Shown piece by piece: positions 1 through 6,892 of a stretch of DNA of 8,769 bases. Below the pieces are notes generated by a model. That model was not told where the DNA came from, did no database searches, and saw nothing but the letters and a program-made list of their open reading frames with translations. The DNA comes from JBGPIT01 sp041485125. GTDB lineage: Bacteria; Desulfobacterota; Binatia; UTPRO1. The stretch spans positions 1 to 8,769 of the forward strand of contig JBGPIT010000211.1 of the NCBI GenBank assembly GCA_041485125.1, in the 5' to 3' direction. A program made the translations under genes and the position numbers. Every line of letters starts with the position of its first letter. The stretch's first letter is position 1.

Positions 1-1
1 G

Positions 2-1651
2 ACGGTCCTCGTCGCGTTCCTCCCGACGTTCGCGAACGGCTTCGTCATCTGGGACGACGATCTCAACTTCACGAACAACACGGCCTACCGCGGGCTCTCG
101 CCGGCGCACCTCTCCTGGATGTTCACGACGCTCATCGGCGGACACTACCAACCGCTCTCGTGGCTGACGCTCGGCCTCGACTACACGCTCTGGGGCATGG
201 ACGCGCGCGGCTACCATGCGACGAGCCTCCTCCTGCACGCCGCGACGGCGGTGTGCTGCTATCTCCTGATCGTCGCCTTGCTCGAGGCCGCGACGTTTCC
301 GCTCGGCACTGCGCCGGACGCGCGCCGGGGTGCTCGCGACGCGCACAGGCACGGCGACCCGACGCGACTGCACGCCGCGGCCGCGTTCGGCGCGCTCGTC
401 TTCGCGCTCCATCCGTTGCGGGTCGAGTCGGTCGCCTGGGTCTCCGAGCGGCGCGACGTGCTTTCCGGTCTCTTCCTGCTGCTCACGGTGCTCGCCTACG
501 TGCGCGCGCACGCGCCCGCGGAGGCAGCCGCGGCGCGACGGCGCTGGATGCTGGCGTCGCTCGCGTGCTTCGTCGCGTCGCTGCTCTCGAAGGCGTGGGG
601 CATGACGCTGCCCCTCGTGCTCCTCGTCCTCGATCGCTATCCGCTGCGGCGGCTCGCGCGCGGCGAGCCCGTGCGGACGATTCTCGTCGAGAAGCTGCCG
701 TACGCGGTGCTCGCGGCGGCCGCCGCCGCGACGGCGCTCGCTGCCCAGGCATCGATGCCGGAGATGCGGAGCCTCACGCAGCACGGCGTGGTCGCGCGCC
801 TCGCCCAGGCGGCGTACGGCCTCGTCTTCTATCCGTCGAAGACGCTGCTGCCGCTCGATCTCACGCCCGCCTATCTGCTCGAGACGCCGCTCGACCCGAG
901 CGCGCCCCGCTACGTCGTGAGCGCGCTCGTCGTGATCGCGCTCACCGTCGCGGCGATCCTCGCGCGTCGACGCGCACCGTGGGCGCTCGCCGCATTGGCG
1001 TGCTACGCGATCGTCGTCTCGCCGGTGCTCGGCCTCGCGCAGACCGGCCCGCAGCTCGTCGCCGACCGCTACAGCTACCTCGCGACGATTCCTTTCGCGG
1101 TGCTCGCCGCCGCGGGCTTCGGCATCGCCTCGGTCGGCCGGGAACGCCTCGTCGCGCTCGCCGCCGGCGCGACGCTCGTGGTCCTCGCGACGCTCACGTT
1201 TCAACAGACCCGCATCTGGCACGATTCGCTCACGCTGTGGACGCACACGCTCGCGATCGATCCGACGAACCACGTCGCGGCGACCAATCGCGGCTGGGCG
1301 CGTCAGCTCGACGGCGACCTGGCGGGCGCCATAGAGGACTACACGCGCGCGCTCGCCTCGAACCCGCGTTACGCCCTCGCCTACTACGATCGCGGCTCCG
1401 CCCGCGATGAGCGCGGCGACCTCGACGACGCCGTCGCGGACTACTCGGCGGCGATCGAGCTCGACCCGCGCGACGGCCGCCCCTTCAATAACCGCGGCTA
1501 CGTTCGCGAGCGGCAAGGCGATCTCACCGCCGCCGTCGCCGACTACCGCCGCGCGTTGGCGGTCGCCGCGCCCGAATGGCCGCACCGGCCCCTCGTCGAG
1601 GGGAATCTCGCCCGCGCCGGCGCCGCGCTCGCCGCATCGCGGCGACGGTGA
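2..1651 (+). CDS. TMTC-like multi-pass membrane protein with C-terminal TPRs (5' partial)
   Basis: The reading frame is open from base 2, so the N-terminus lies upstream; 549 residues are visible. An acidic loop motif, WDDD, at visible residues 17-20, then GHYQPLSW, and HPLRVESVAW near 137-146 followed by RRDVLSG, match the membrane core of bacterial TMTC/GT-C-like proteins. These have many hydrophobic helices and an acidic first periplasmic loop, as in dolichol-/polyprenyl-phosphate-sugar-dependent glycosyltransferases. Several Leu/Ala/Val-rich membrane segments follow. The last ~125 residues (about 424-549) hold three TPR units with the usual spacing, e.g. GDLAGAIEDYTRAL, GDLDDAVADYSAAIELDP and GDLTAAVADYRRAL. 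The family suggests transfer of a sugar or another lipid-linked group outside the membrane, but the bacterial members are mostly uncharacterised, so the activity is inference. An internal ATG at 119 is not the start, because the family motif WDDD lies before it. The gene ends 138 bases before the next one. Confidence 0.88.
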   Translation, partial: TVLVAFLPTFANGFVIWDDDLNFTNNTAYRGLSPAHLSWMFTTLIGGHYQPLSWLTLGLDYTLWGMDARGYHATSLLLHAATAVCCYLLIVALLEAATFPLGTAPDARRGARDAHRHGDPTRLHAAAAFGALVFALHPLRVESVAWVSERRDVLSGLFLLLTVLAYVRAHAPAEAAAARRRWMLASLACFVASLLSKAWGMTLPLVLLVLDRYPLRRLARGEPVRTILVEKLPYAVLAAAAAATALAAQASMPEMRSLTQHGVVARLAQAAYGLVFYPSKTLLPLDLTPAYLLETPLDPSAPRYVVSALVVIALTVAAILARRRAPWALAALACYAIVVSPVLGLAQTGPQLVADRYSYLATIPFAVLAAAGFGIASVGRERLVALAAGATLVVLATLTFQQTRIWHDSLTLWTHTLAIDPTNHVAATNRGWARQLDGDLAGAIEDYTRALASNPRYALAYYDRGSARDERGDLDDAVADYSAAIELDPRDGRPFNNRGYVRERQGDLTAAVADYRRALAVAAPEWPHRPLVEGNLARAGAALAASRRR

Positions 1652-1789
1652 CGAGCGGCGTCGCGCGCCAATCGCGACCACGCGAGCGCTCGGTCCGCGA
1701 TTTCGAGTTGCATTCGGCGGACCGCCGTTCGATGATGCCCGCTCATCTCGGCGGCTCGGCCGTCCACTCCACATACCGCGGTGACACCA

Positions 1790-3259
1790 ATGACGATGAC
1801 GCGCCCTCTGCTCACCTCCCTGCTTGCGATGGCTCTCGTCGCAACCCTCCCCGGATCGAGCTCCGCCGCTAGGCTGTCGCCGTCGCAGCGCTGCGAGAGC
1901 GCGAAGCTGCGCGCGACGGCGAGATTTCTCGACGGCGGATTCCGCTGCGCCGCGCGGGCGGCACGGAACGGCGCGGGTTTCGAGCCGGCGTGTGACGCCA
2001 AAGCCGAGGACCGCTTCATCGCCGCGTTCGGGAGGATCAACGCGCGCGGTGGCTGCGCGTTCACCGGTGACGTCGTCGCCGTGCTGGCGTTGAGCGGGCA
2101 GCTCGTCACGGAGCTCGAGTCGGTGCTCCGTCCGGTCCTCGACGCGAACCGCTGCGCCGCGGGCAAGCTCACCGCGCTCGCGCAGCGCGGCTTCGCCGAG
2201 CTCATCTGCGCCGCGCGTGCGGGGGAGGGAAAAGAGCCGCAGGACGAGTGCCTCGCGCGTGTCAGCCGCGCCTTTGCCCACAGGATCGCGAAGGCCGAGC
2301 GGCGGGTCCCGTGTCTCACGACGGGCGACGCCGACACGCTCGAATCCTCCCTGGTGCCGTTCTCGCTCTTGCTGCAGACGATCTTCGGCCCGGCCTCCGC
2401 TCCCGACGACCTCACCGCCGTCGTCGACGGCAGCGTCATCGATCTCGCGTGGACGCCGCCGGATCCGGCGAGCGGCAACACCCACGTGAAGGTCGTCCGT
2501 CGCTTGAACACGCCGCCGACGGCCGCCGACGATCCGCAGGCGGCGCAGGTCTTCTTCGGTACCGCGACCTCGACGACCGACGATCTGACCGCGCTCTTTC
2601 CGGACACGGCCATCGATCCGCACACGTACCACTACGGCGCGTTCGGCTGCACAAGCGCCGGCGCATGCGGCGCCGCCGCGAGCCGCGCGTCCGTCGCACC
2701 GACTCTGATCCAAGCGCTGCACGTCGGCGGTTACGTCATCCACTGGCGTCACGCCGCGGCCGACGTCTGCACCGATCAACAAGGACTCGGCACGGCGGCC
2801 ACCACCAGCTCGCCGAACTGGTGGAAGAGCTGCGACGCGAACTGCGGCACCGCGACCGCGCGCCAGCTGAACGCGACCGGCGTCAGCGACGCGACGGCGA
2901 TCGGCCAGGCGTTCGACGCCCGCGGGATCCCCGTCGGACGCGTGCTCTCGAGCGAGTACTGCCGCAACGTCCACACCGCCGAGCTCATGGACTTCGGTCC
3001 GACGATCGAGCAGACGCCAGGGATCACGTACTTCGTCTACGACGAGGTCAATCGCTGCCAGAACACGCGGACGCTTCTCGCGCAGGCGCCGGCGGCGGGC
3101 ACGAACACCGCGATCATCGGCCACGCGGGCTTCAGCTCGGCGTGTCCGCCGATCGACTCGCTCGCATGGGGCGAGGCGATCGTCTTCAAGCCCGATGGCC
3201 TGGGCGGCAGCACACCGGTCACGCGGGTGTCCGCCGGCAGCTGGACCGCACTGCCGTAG
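1790..3259 (+). CDS. Secreted cysteine-repeat protein with FN3-like middle and histidine-phosphatase domain
   Basis: A 489-residue protein (numbered from ATG 1790; GTG 1781 and ATG 1796 are also possible, and none has a clear Shine-Dalgarno). It starts with a signal peptide: Arg, then a Leu/Ala-rich core, then GSSSAA at the likely cleavage site. Two tandem four-cysteine units follow: C35, C53, C68, C89 and C122, C140, C154, C175. Spacing is nearly identical (18/15/21 versus 18/14/21), and both share RC, KL, CAARA and TGD. Residues ~207-297 look like a beta-sandwich of fibronectin-III type. The C-terminal ~185 residues fit branch-1 histidine phosphatases: WRHAAAD (R320, H321; RHA instead of RHG), then SSEYCRNVHTAE with R392, then IIGHAGF with H445. 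The family carries out phosphoryl transfer through a phosphohistidine. Sixteen cysteines in the mature part fit disulfides in an exported protein. Substrate unknown. Confidence 0.85.
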   Translation: MTMTRPLLTSLLAMALVATLPGSSSAARLSPSQRCESAKLRATARFLDGGFRCAARAARNGAGFEPACDAKAEDRFIAAFGRINARGGCAFTGDVVAVLALSGQLVTELESVLRPVLDANRCAAGKLTALAQRGFAELICAARAGEGKEPQDECLARVSRAFAHRIAKAERRVPCLTTGDADTLESSLVPFSLLLQTIFGPASAPDDLTAVVDGSVIDLAWTPPDPASGNTHVKVVRRLNTPPTAADDPQAAQVFFGTATSTTDDLTALFPDTAIDPHTYHYGAFGCTSAGACGAAASRASVAPTLIQALHVGGYVIHWRHAAADVCTDQQGLGTAATTSSPNWWKSCDANCGTATARQLNATGVSDATAIGQAFDARGIPVGRVLSSEYCRNVHTAELMDFGPTIEQTPGITYFVYDEVNRCQNTRTLLAQAPAAGTNTAIIGHAGFSSACPPIDSLAWGEAIVFKPDGLGGSTPVTRVSAGSWTALP

Positions 3260-3326
3260 GATTCGGCCGTCCCGCGCGTTCCCGTCTGGTCGGTCCGTCC
3301 ATTCGCCTGGTAGATTCCAAGTACCC

Positions 3327-4310
3327 GTGACGAGAGCAGAGCCGCCGTTCTTCGTGGTCGGAAATCCGCGTTCGGGGACGAAGATGCTCCGCGAGCTGCT
3401 CAACAACAGCCCGGACGTCTGGATCTCCGACATCGAGTCGCACTTCATCCCCGAGGCGACGCGCCAGATCGCGCGCTTCGGCGACCTCGCCGATCGCGGC
3501 AACTTCGCCCGCCTCGCCGAGTCGCTCGGGAAGTCGCGCGCGTTCTGGTACTGGTCGCGACGCGGCGTCACGATCGAGACCGACCGCTGGTACGCGCTGT
3601 GCCGCTCGCACGACTGGCCGGGTGTCCTGGAAGGTCTCTTCCATTACGTGCACTCGCAGGAGATCCCGAGCGCGCCGAAGCCCTGGGAGGAGATCTTGTG
3701 GGGCGACAAGACGCCCGTCTACATGGTCGAGATGCCGCTCCTCGCGGCGCTCTTCCCGAAGGCGCGCTTCGTCCACATCATCCGCGATCCGCGCGACTGC
3801 TCGCTCTCGTCCGAGAAGACCTGGGGCGACTCGCCGATGCGCGCGGCGCAACGCTGGGCCGATCGCACCCGCGCCTGCCGTGCGGCGGGACGCGACCTCG
3901 GAACGCGCTATCACGAGCTGCGCTATGAGGACTTGATCAGCGACGTGCGGGGCGTGCTCGAGGGCGTGTTCGGTTTCCTCGGCGTCCCGACGCCGCCCGA
4001 TGCCGGCCGCTTCCTGCGCGTGCCGGAGAACTACGGATCGGCGAAAGGCGAGCAGCGCATCATCGCCGAGAACCGTCAGAAGTGGAAGCGGATCATGGAG
4101 CCGCCGCTCCGCAAGAGCATCGAGGGCGTGACCGGCGATCTGCTGAACGCTCTCGGCTACGAGCGCGAGCACCCCGAGCTTCCGACGCGGCGCCTCTCGG
4201 CGCTGCAGATGACCGCCTATCGAGTTACCGACGCGTGGCGACAGCTGAATTTCCGTCGCCGCGAGCTCGGCGGCTGGACCGCAGCGCTCAAGTTCCTGCG
4301 CGCGCGCTGA
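3327..4310 (+). CDS. PAPS-dependent sulfotransferase family protein
   Basis: A 327-residue protein that would move a sulfuryl group from PAPS to an unidentified acceptor. The N-terminal strand-loop FFVVGNPRSGTKMLREL (about residues 8-24) is the 5'-phosphosulfate-binding loop; R15, S16, G17, T18 are the key positions. WGDKTP (~126-130) and HIIRDPRDCSLS (~150-161) match the conserved segments of the Sulfotransfer_3/Sulfotransfer_1 families, the latter being the 3'-phosphate-binding Arg/Ser region. RYEDL (~199-203) is a further conserved block. Length is normal for the family. I chose GTG 3327 because the binding loop sits right after it; the longer frame from 3195 would overlap the previous gene and add 44 Arg/Pro-rich residues with no family resemblance. 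There is no signal peptide, so it is probably cytoplasmic. It starts 67 bases after the phosphatase-like gene and ends 20 bases before the GFA gene. The acceptor cannot be told from sequence. Confidence 0.9.
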   Translation: MTRAEPPFFVVGNPRSGTKMLRELLNNSPDVWISDIESHFIPEATRQIARFGDLADRGNFARLAESLGKSRAFWYWSRRGVTIETDRWYALCRSHDWPGVLEGLFHYVHSQEIPSAPKPWEEILWGDKTPVYMVEMPLLAALFPKARFVHIIRDPRDCSLSSEKTWGDSPMRAAQRWADRTRACRAAGRDLGTRYHELRYEDLISDVRGVLEGVFGFLGVPTPPDAGRFLRVPENYGSAKGEQRIIAENRQKWKRIMEPPLRKSIEGVTGDLLNALGYEREHPELPTRRLSALQMTAYRVTDAWRQLNFRRRELGGWTAALKFLRAR

Positions 4311-4319
4311 ACGGTCCCT

Positions 4320-4326
4320 GGGAGGA
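4320..4326 (+). promoter_or_regulatory. Ribosome binding site of the GFA-family gene
   Basis: GGGAGGA lies four bases before the ATG at 4331. It fixes that start over the much longer frame beginning at 4082, which runs inside the sulfotransferase gene. Confidence 0.75.
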
Positions 4327-4330
4327 TACG

Positions 4331-4750
4331 ATGCTGACCGGCTCCTGCCTCTGCGGCCAGGTCCGCTACGCCATCGACGGCAAGATCGGACCCGCCGGCT
4401 ACTGCCACTGCGCGCAGTGCCGGAAAGCCAACGGCTCGGCCTTCGCGGCCAATGCGCCCGTTCGCACCAAGTACTTCCGCTTGCTCTCCGGCGAGGAGAC
4501 CGTCCGCGAGTACGAGTCGTCGCCCGGAAAGTTCCGCGCCTTCTGCGCGCACTGCGGCTCGCCGATCTACAGCCGTCGGACCAGCGAGCCCGACCTACGC
4601 CGCATCCGTCTCGGATCGCTCGATGCCGATCCCGAGCGCCGGCCGCTTGCGCACTTCTGGGTCGGCTCCAAGGCGGCGTGGTTCACCATCACCGACGATC
4701 TGCCGCAGTACGAGGCCGGACTGCCGCCGCCCGATTCGACGCGGCGCTAG
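4331..4750 (+). CDS. GFA/CENP-V family zinc-binding protein
   Basis: A 139-residue protein of the family named for glutathione-dependent formaldehyde-activating enzyme (Gfa). The zinc-site cysteines are all visible: SCLCG (C6, C8), GYCHCAQC (C25, C27, C30) and FCAHCGS (C72, C75). Conserved flanking features such as GSAFAAN and LGSLD also fit. The length is typical of a single-domain member. Family members bind two zinc ions. The Paracoccus enzyme was reported to promote S-hydroxymethylglutathione formation, but most members have no proven reaction, so the formaldehyde label should not be taken literally here. It lies 20 bases after the sulfotransferase stop and has its own good ribosome binding site, so the two are probably one transcript. 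No glutathione-dependent formaldehyde dehydrogenase is next to it. Confidence 0.92.
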   Translation: MLTGSCLCGQVRYAIDGKIGPAGYCHCAQCRKANGSAFAANAPVRTKYFRLLSGEETVREYESSPGKFRAFCAHCGSPIYSRRTSEPDLRRIRLGSLDADPERRPLAHFWVGSKAAWFTITDDLPQYEAGLPPPDSTRR

Positions 4751-4777
4751 TCCGAGCGTCAGTGCGTAACGCGCCGG

Positions 4778-4951
4778 ATGCAACTCCGCGGCGGAGACGC
4801 AGCACCACGCATCGCGCGACCAACCGGATCCGACGCGGTCGCGGTCGCGCGAGGCCGCGTAGTCGATCTGGGGCCGAGCGGAATGATGCGCGTCATCGCC
4901 GACGAATCAGAGGCGTGTTTGCCTGACGCGCTTGACAGATTGGAGGGGTAG
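4778..4951 (+). CDS. Doubtful 57-residue ORF with a faint PilZ-like motif
   Basis: An ATG-to-TAG frame in the gap after the GFA gene. Its middle reads ARGRVVDLGPSGMMRVIADE, which resembles the D-x-S-x-x-G region of PilZ (cyclic-di-GMP-binding) domains, where RVVDLSxxGMRV is a common form. Here Gly replaces the usual Ser, the upstream RxxxR motif is not clear, and the C-terminal half of the domain is missing. There is no good ribosome binding site at 4778; an internal ATG at 4883 has a weak GAGCGGA before it. 39 of 57 codons end in G or C, less than the obvious chromosomal neighbours. It may be a remnant of a broken PilZ gene, a small real gene, or chance. A GC-rich hairpin lies inside it. Confidence 0.2.
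   Translation: MQLRGGDAAPRIARPTGSDAVAVARGRVVDLGPSGMMRVIADESEACLPDALDRLEG
4833..4860. repeat. Hairpin (11 bp stem with bulge)
   Basis: ACGCGG-TCGCG, loop GTCG, then CGCGA-GG-CCGCGT. Six outer and five inner base pairs are interrupted by a two-base GG bulge on the 3' arm. It lies 82 bases after the GFA stop and about 285 bases before the methyltransferase start. No T-run follows, so it is not a standard intrinsic terminator. It could mark the 3' end of the sulfotransferase-GFA transcript, or be chance in CG-rich DNA. Confidence 0.4.
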
Positions 4952-5132
4952 CGCTCTGGTCCACGAGAGATGTCCCGAGAACGCCTCGCCGGAGACGATT
5001 CAGGCAACCCGAGGACGCGTGACGCGCGACCTCATCGAGAAGCTCCGGCACCTAGACGCACGGGCCCAGCGGAGAAGCGCAGCCTGATTTGACAATCGAA
5101 AGTCGCGCGCAGCGCGAGTGGGGAAGAGGGAG

Positions 5133-5140
5133 AGGAAGGA
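5133..5140 (+). promoter_or_regulatory. Ribosome binding site of the adenine methyltransferase gene
   Basis: AGGAAGGA ends five bases before the ATG at 5146. It selects this start over an in-frame TTG at 5089, which would add 19 residues of Arg/Gly-rich sequence. Confidence 0.75.
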
Positions 5141-5145
5141 TATCC

Positions 5146-6243
5146 ATGGCCGCGAGCGGCGTAACAACGAGCCCTGCGCGTAAGGTCGGAGCGCAAAAGG
5201 CGTTCTCGTTCCACGACTCTCCTCCCGCTCAGGTCAAGATCTTTCCGCAGCTACGATTCATGGGAAGTAAGGCACGGCTGCTTTCCTGGATCCATCAAGT
5301 GCTATCGAAGCTCCCGTTCGACACCGCGCTCGATGCGTTTTCAGGGTCCGGAGCCGTAGGCTATCTGCTCAAGGCGATGGGCAAGCAGGTGACGACGAAC
5401 GATTTCTTGAATTTCAGCTTCACCATCGCTCGTGCGATCATCGAAAATGACGAGCAGACGGTTTCGGCGTACGACCACGAACGCGTGACACGCTACGACG
5501 CGCGTCATCGTCATTTCATCGAGAAGACATTCCGCGGGATTTTCTACACTCCGCAAGATCTTCGCTTTCTCGATCGGGTTTGGTGGAATCTTGGGCTGCT
5601 CTCCGAGCTGCCCCGCACCGTCGCGCTATCCGCGTTGCTCAGGTCATGCGTGAAGCGACAGCCGCGCGGCGTGTTCACCGTGAGTGGAGACCTCGCGAAC
5701 TACGACGACGGACGGCGCGACCTACGGCTGTCGCTCAGGGAACACTTCGCCGAGCAGCTCGCTGCCTACAACGCTTGCGTTTTCTCCAACGGAAGACGCA
5801 ACCTCGCGCTGCACGGCGACGTCTTTGCGATCGAGTCGTCCGATTTCGACTTGGTTTACCTCGACCCTCCCTACGTTCCGCGCGCGGACGACAACTGCTA
5901 CGTCAAACGCTACCACTTCCTCGAGGGCCTTTCTTGCTACTGGCAGGGCCTGACGATCATGGAAGATACGCGGGTCAGAAAGATCCGAAAGGCGCATACG
6001 CCGTTCTCTTACCGTCGGGAGTCGCTGGCCGCGTTCGATCGCCTTTTTGCGCAATTCAGGCGCAGCATCCTGGTCCTCTCATACTCCTCCAACGGCTACC
6101 CCGACCTCGATGTGCTCGTGGATCTGATGCGACGATACAAGTCGAAGGTCGTCGTTCATGATCAGGCATACCGCTATCACTTCGGCACCCACGAACGTGT
6201 GCAGCGGGCCAATGTCCGCGAGTACCTCCTCGTCGGCCAGTAG
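5146..6243 (+). CDS. D12-class (Dam-like) N6-adenine DNA methyltransferase
   Basis: A 365-residue enzyme that would transfer a methyl group from S-adenosylmethionine to the N6 of adenine in a specific DNA site, protecting it from the partner nuclease. Motifs come in alpha-group order: RFMGSKARLL (residues ~37-46, motif X), DAFSGSGAVG (63-72, motif I, SAM binding), TTNDF (~83-87, acidic end of the next strand), then, after about 150 residues that should hold the target-recognition region, DLVYLDPPYV (motif IV; catalytic DPPY at 240-243), and LVLSYSSNGYPD (~310-320). About 36 residues precede motif X, a modest N-terminal extension. The stop is five bases from the endonuclease start, a typical type II restriction-modification arrangement. 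G+C is low for this window: 28 of 60 bases in 5401-5460. The target site cannot be read from the sequence; many D12 enzymes modify GATC, but others do not. Confidence 0.93.
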   Translation: MAASGVTTSPARKVGAQKAFSFHDSPPAQVKIFPQLRFMGSKARLLSWIHQVLSKLPFDTALDAFSGSGAVGYLLKAMGKQVTTNDFLNFSFTIARAIIENDEQTVSAYDHERVTRYDARHRHFIEKTFRGIFYTPQDLRFLDRVWWNLGLLSELPRTVALSALLRSCVKRQPRGVFTVSGDLANYDDGRRDLRLSLREHFAEQLAAYNACVFSNGRRNLALHGDVFAIESSDFDLVYLDPPYVPRADDNCYVKRYHFLEGLSCYWQGLTIMEDTRVRKIRKAHTPFSYRRESLAAFDRLFAQFRRSILVLSYSSNGYPDLDVLVDLMRRYKSKVVVHDQAYRYHFGTHERVQRANVREYLLVGQ

Positions 6244-6248
6244 AACGC

Positions 6249-6797
6249 ATGCGGCTTCATCTCAAAGCACTCGACATCACTAAGGCGATCACTGCCATCG
6301 TTGGACGCCCGACGACCTGGTCTGACGTTCTCATAGAACGCTTACGAAGCGGGCGTGGCAGCGCCATCAAGGGACAAAGACGCGGCCGGACTCTCGAAGA
6401 TTTCACGGAACACGTCGTCGCGTCCGTGTTCGGTGCGGGAAAATACGAGGTGCGCTGCCGCTTCGTGGGCGAGAGCGGCATGAGCACGGAAAAATGCGAA
6501 TTCGCGATTCCTACGAAGAAGGACCCTCGCATCCTGATCGAGGCGAAAGCGTATGGCGCGACGGGCAGCAAGCAGACTGACGTTCTCGGCGACGCCGAAC
6601 GTATCATCAGTCAAAAGCGCCATGACACGACGTTCTTGTTGGTGACCGATGGCTCGACGTGGATTGATCGTAAGAACGACATGCGCAACCTACTCGCCCT
6701 CCAGAATCGCGGTCGGATCGCGCGTATATATACGGTGAAGATGAGGAACGAGCTTCAGCGCGATCTTGGTCAATTGAAGGTAGAGCACGGGTTGTAG
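6249..6797 (+). CDS. Probable type II restriction endonuclease, PD-(D/E)XK fold
   Basis: A 182-residue protein directly after the adenine methyltransferase (gap of five bases, so probably translationally coupled). The core is KCEFAIPTKKDPRILIEAKA followed by YGATGSKQTDVLGD. E84 would be the first acidic ligand and E98-x-K100 the E-x-K pair of a magnesium-dependent PD-(D/E)XK nuclease. Y102 to K108, with GSK, recalls the E-x-N/K-x-Y/F-G...GSK segment of DpnII/MboI-type endonucleases, but the protein is much shorter than those, and I cannot assign it to a named family. The strand FLLVTDGSTW (129-138) and a basic helical C-terminus follow. It would cut the site protected by the neighbouring methyltransferase. 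The codons and low G+C (31 of 60 in both 6481-6540 and 6601-6660) match the methyltransferase and differ from flanking genes. No Shine-Dalgarno is evident at ATG 6249. Confidence 0.82.
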   Translation: MRLHLKALDITKAITAIVGRPTTWSDVLIERLRSGRGSAIKGQRRGRTLEDFTEHVVASVFGAGKYEVRCRFVGESGMSTEKCEFAIPTKKDPRILIEAKAYGATGSKQTDVLGDAERIISQKRHDTTFLLVTDGSTWIDRKNDMRNLLALQNRGRIARIYTVKMRNELQRDLGQLKVEHGL

Positions 6798-6892
6798 TCG
6801 TCATCGTGCGGGACTCCTCGTTCGTGCTTTAGCAGGCGGCGCAGGCTAGCGTACGGCCGCGCTGGGGTCCCCACACTCTAGCCGCGACCAGA

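Larger units (their letters stand above)
4751..5145. other. 395-base intergenic stretch before the restriction-modification genes
   Basis: No secure gene is found on either strand. It contains a small interrupted palindrome CTCCGC-G-GCGGAG at 4784-4796, a stronger hairpin at 4833-4860, a doubtful 57-codon ORF (4778-4951), and two TTGACA hexamers (4932-4937 and 5089-5094) lacking convincing -10 partners. No helix-turn-helix controller gene, as found in some restriction-modification loci, is seen. The methyltransferase promoter presumably lies in this stretch. Confidence 0.6.

Noticed and set aside
4932..4960. TTGACA at 4932-4937 as a -35 box
   Set aside because: At 17 bases spacing the -10 position reads TCTGGT, only three of six consensus bases, and it lies almost 190 bases before the methyltransferase start.
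4932..5087. A 51-codon frame (TTG start) after the doubtful PilZ-like ORF, as a frameshifted second half
   Set aside because: Its translation shows no PilZ C-terminal features and no other family I recognise; the TTG lacks a ribosome binding site.
5089..5117. TTGACA at 5089-5094 as a -35 box for the methyltransferase
   Set aside because: The downstream 15-19 base window is CG-rich with nothing resembling TATAAT. The distance would suit, but support is too thin.
6723..6734. Perfect 12-bp palindrome CGTATATATACG
   Set aside because: It lies inside the endonuclease coding sequence and encodes Arg-Ile-Tyr-Thr; more likely a by-product of AT-richer codons than an operator.
5146..6797. GATC as the module's target site based on Dam/DpnII resemblance
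   Set aside because: GATC is frequent in the window, but methylated sites need not be avoided, so its presence neither supports nor excludes this; the resemblance alone is too weak to assign specificity.
6864..6874. TGGGG-T-CCCCA near-palindrome before the EamA gene
   Set aside because: A one-base loop cannot form a hairpin and no second copy or known operator match was seen.
4751..6892. Direct repeats or attachment sites bounding the restriction-modification cassette
   Set aside because: Comparing the left and right flanks by eye gave only short matches such as GTAGTCG (7 bp), no better than chance.
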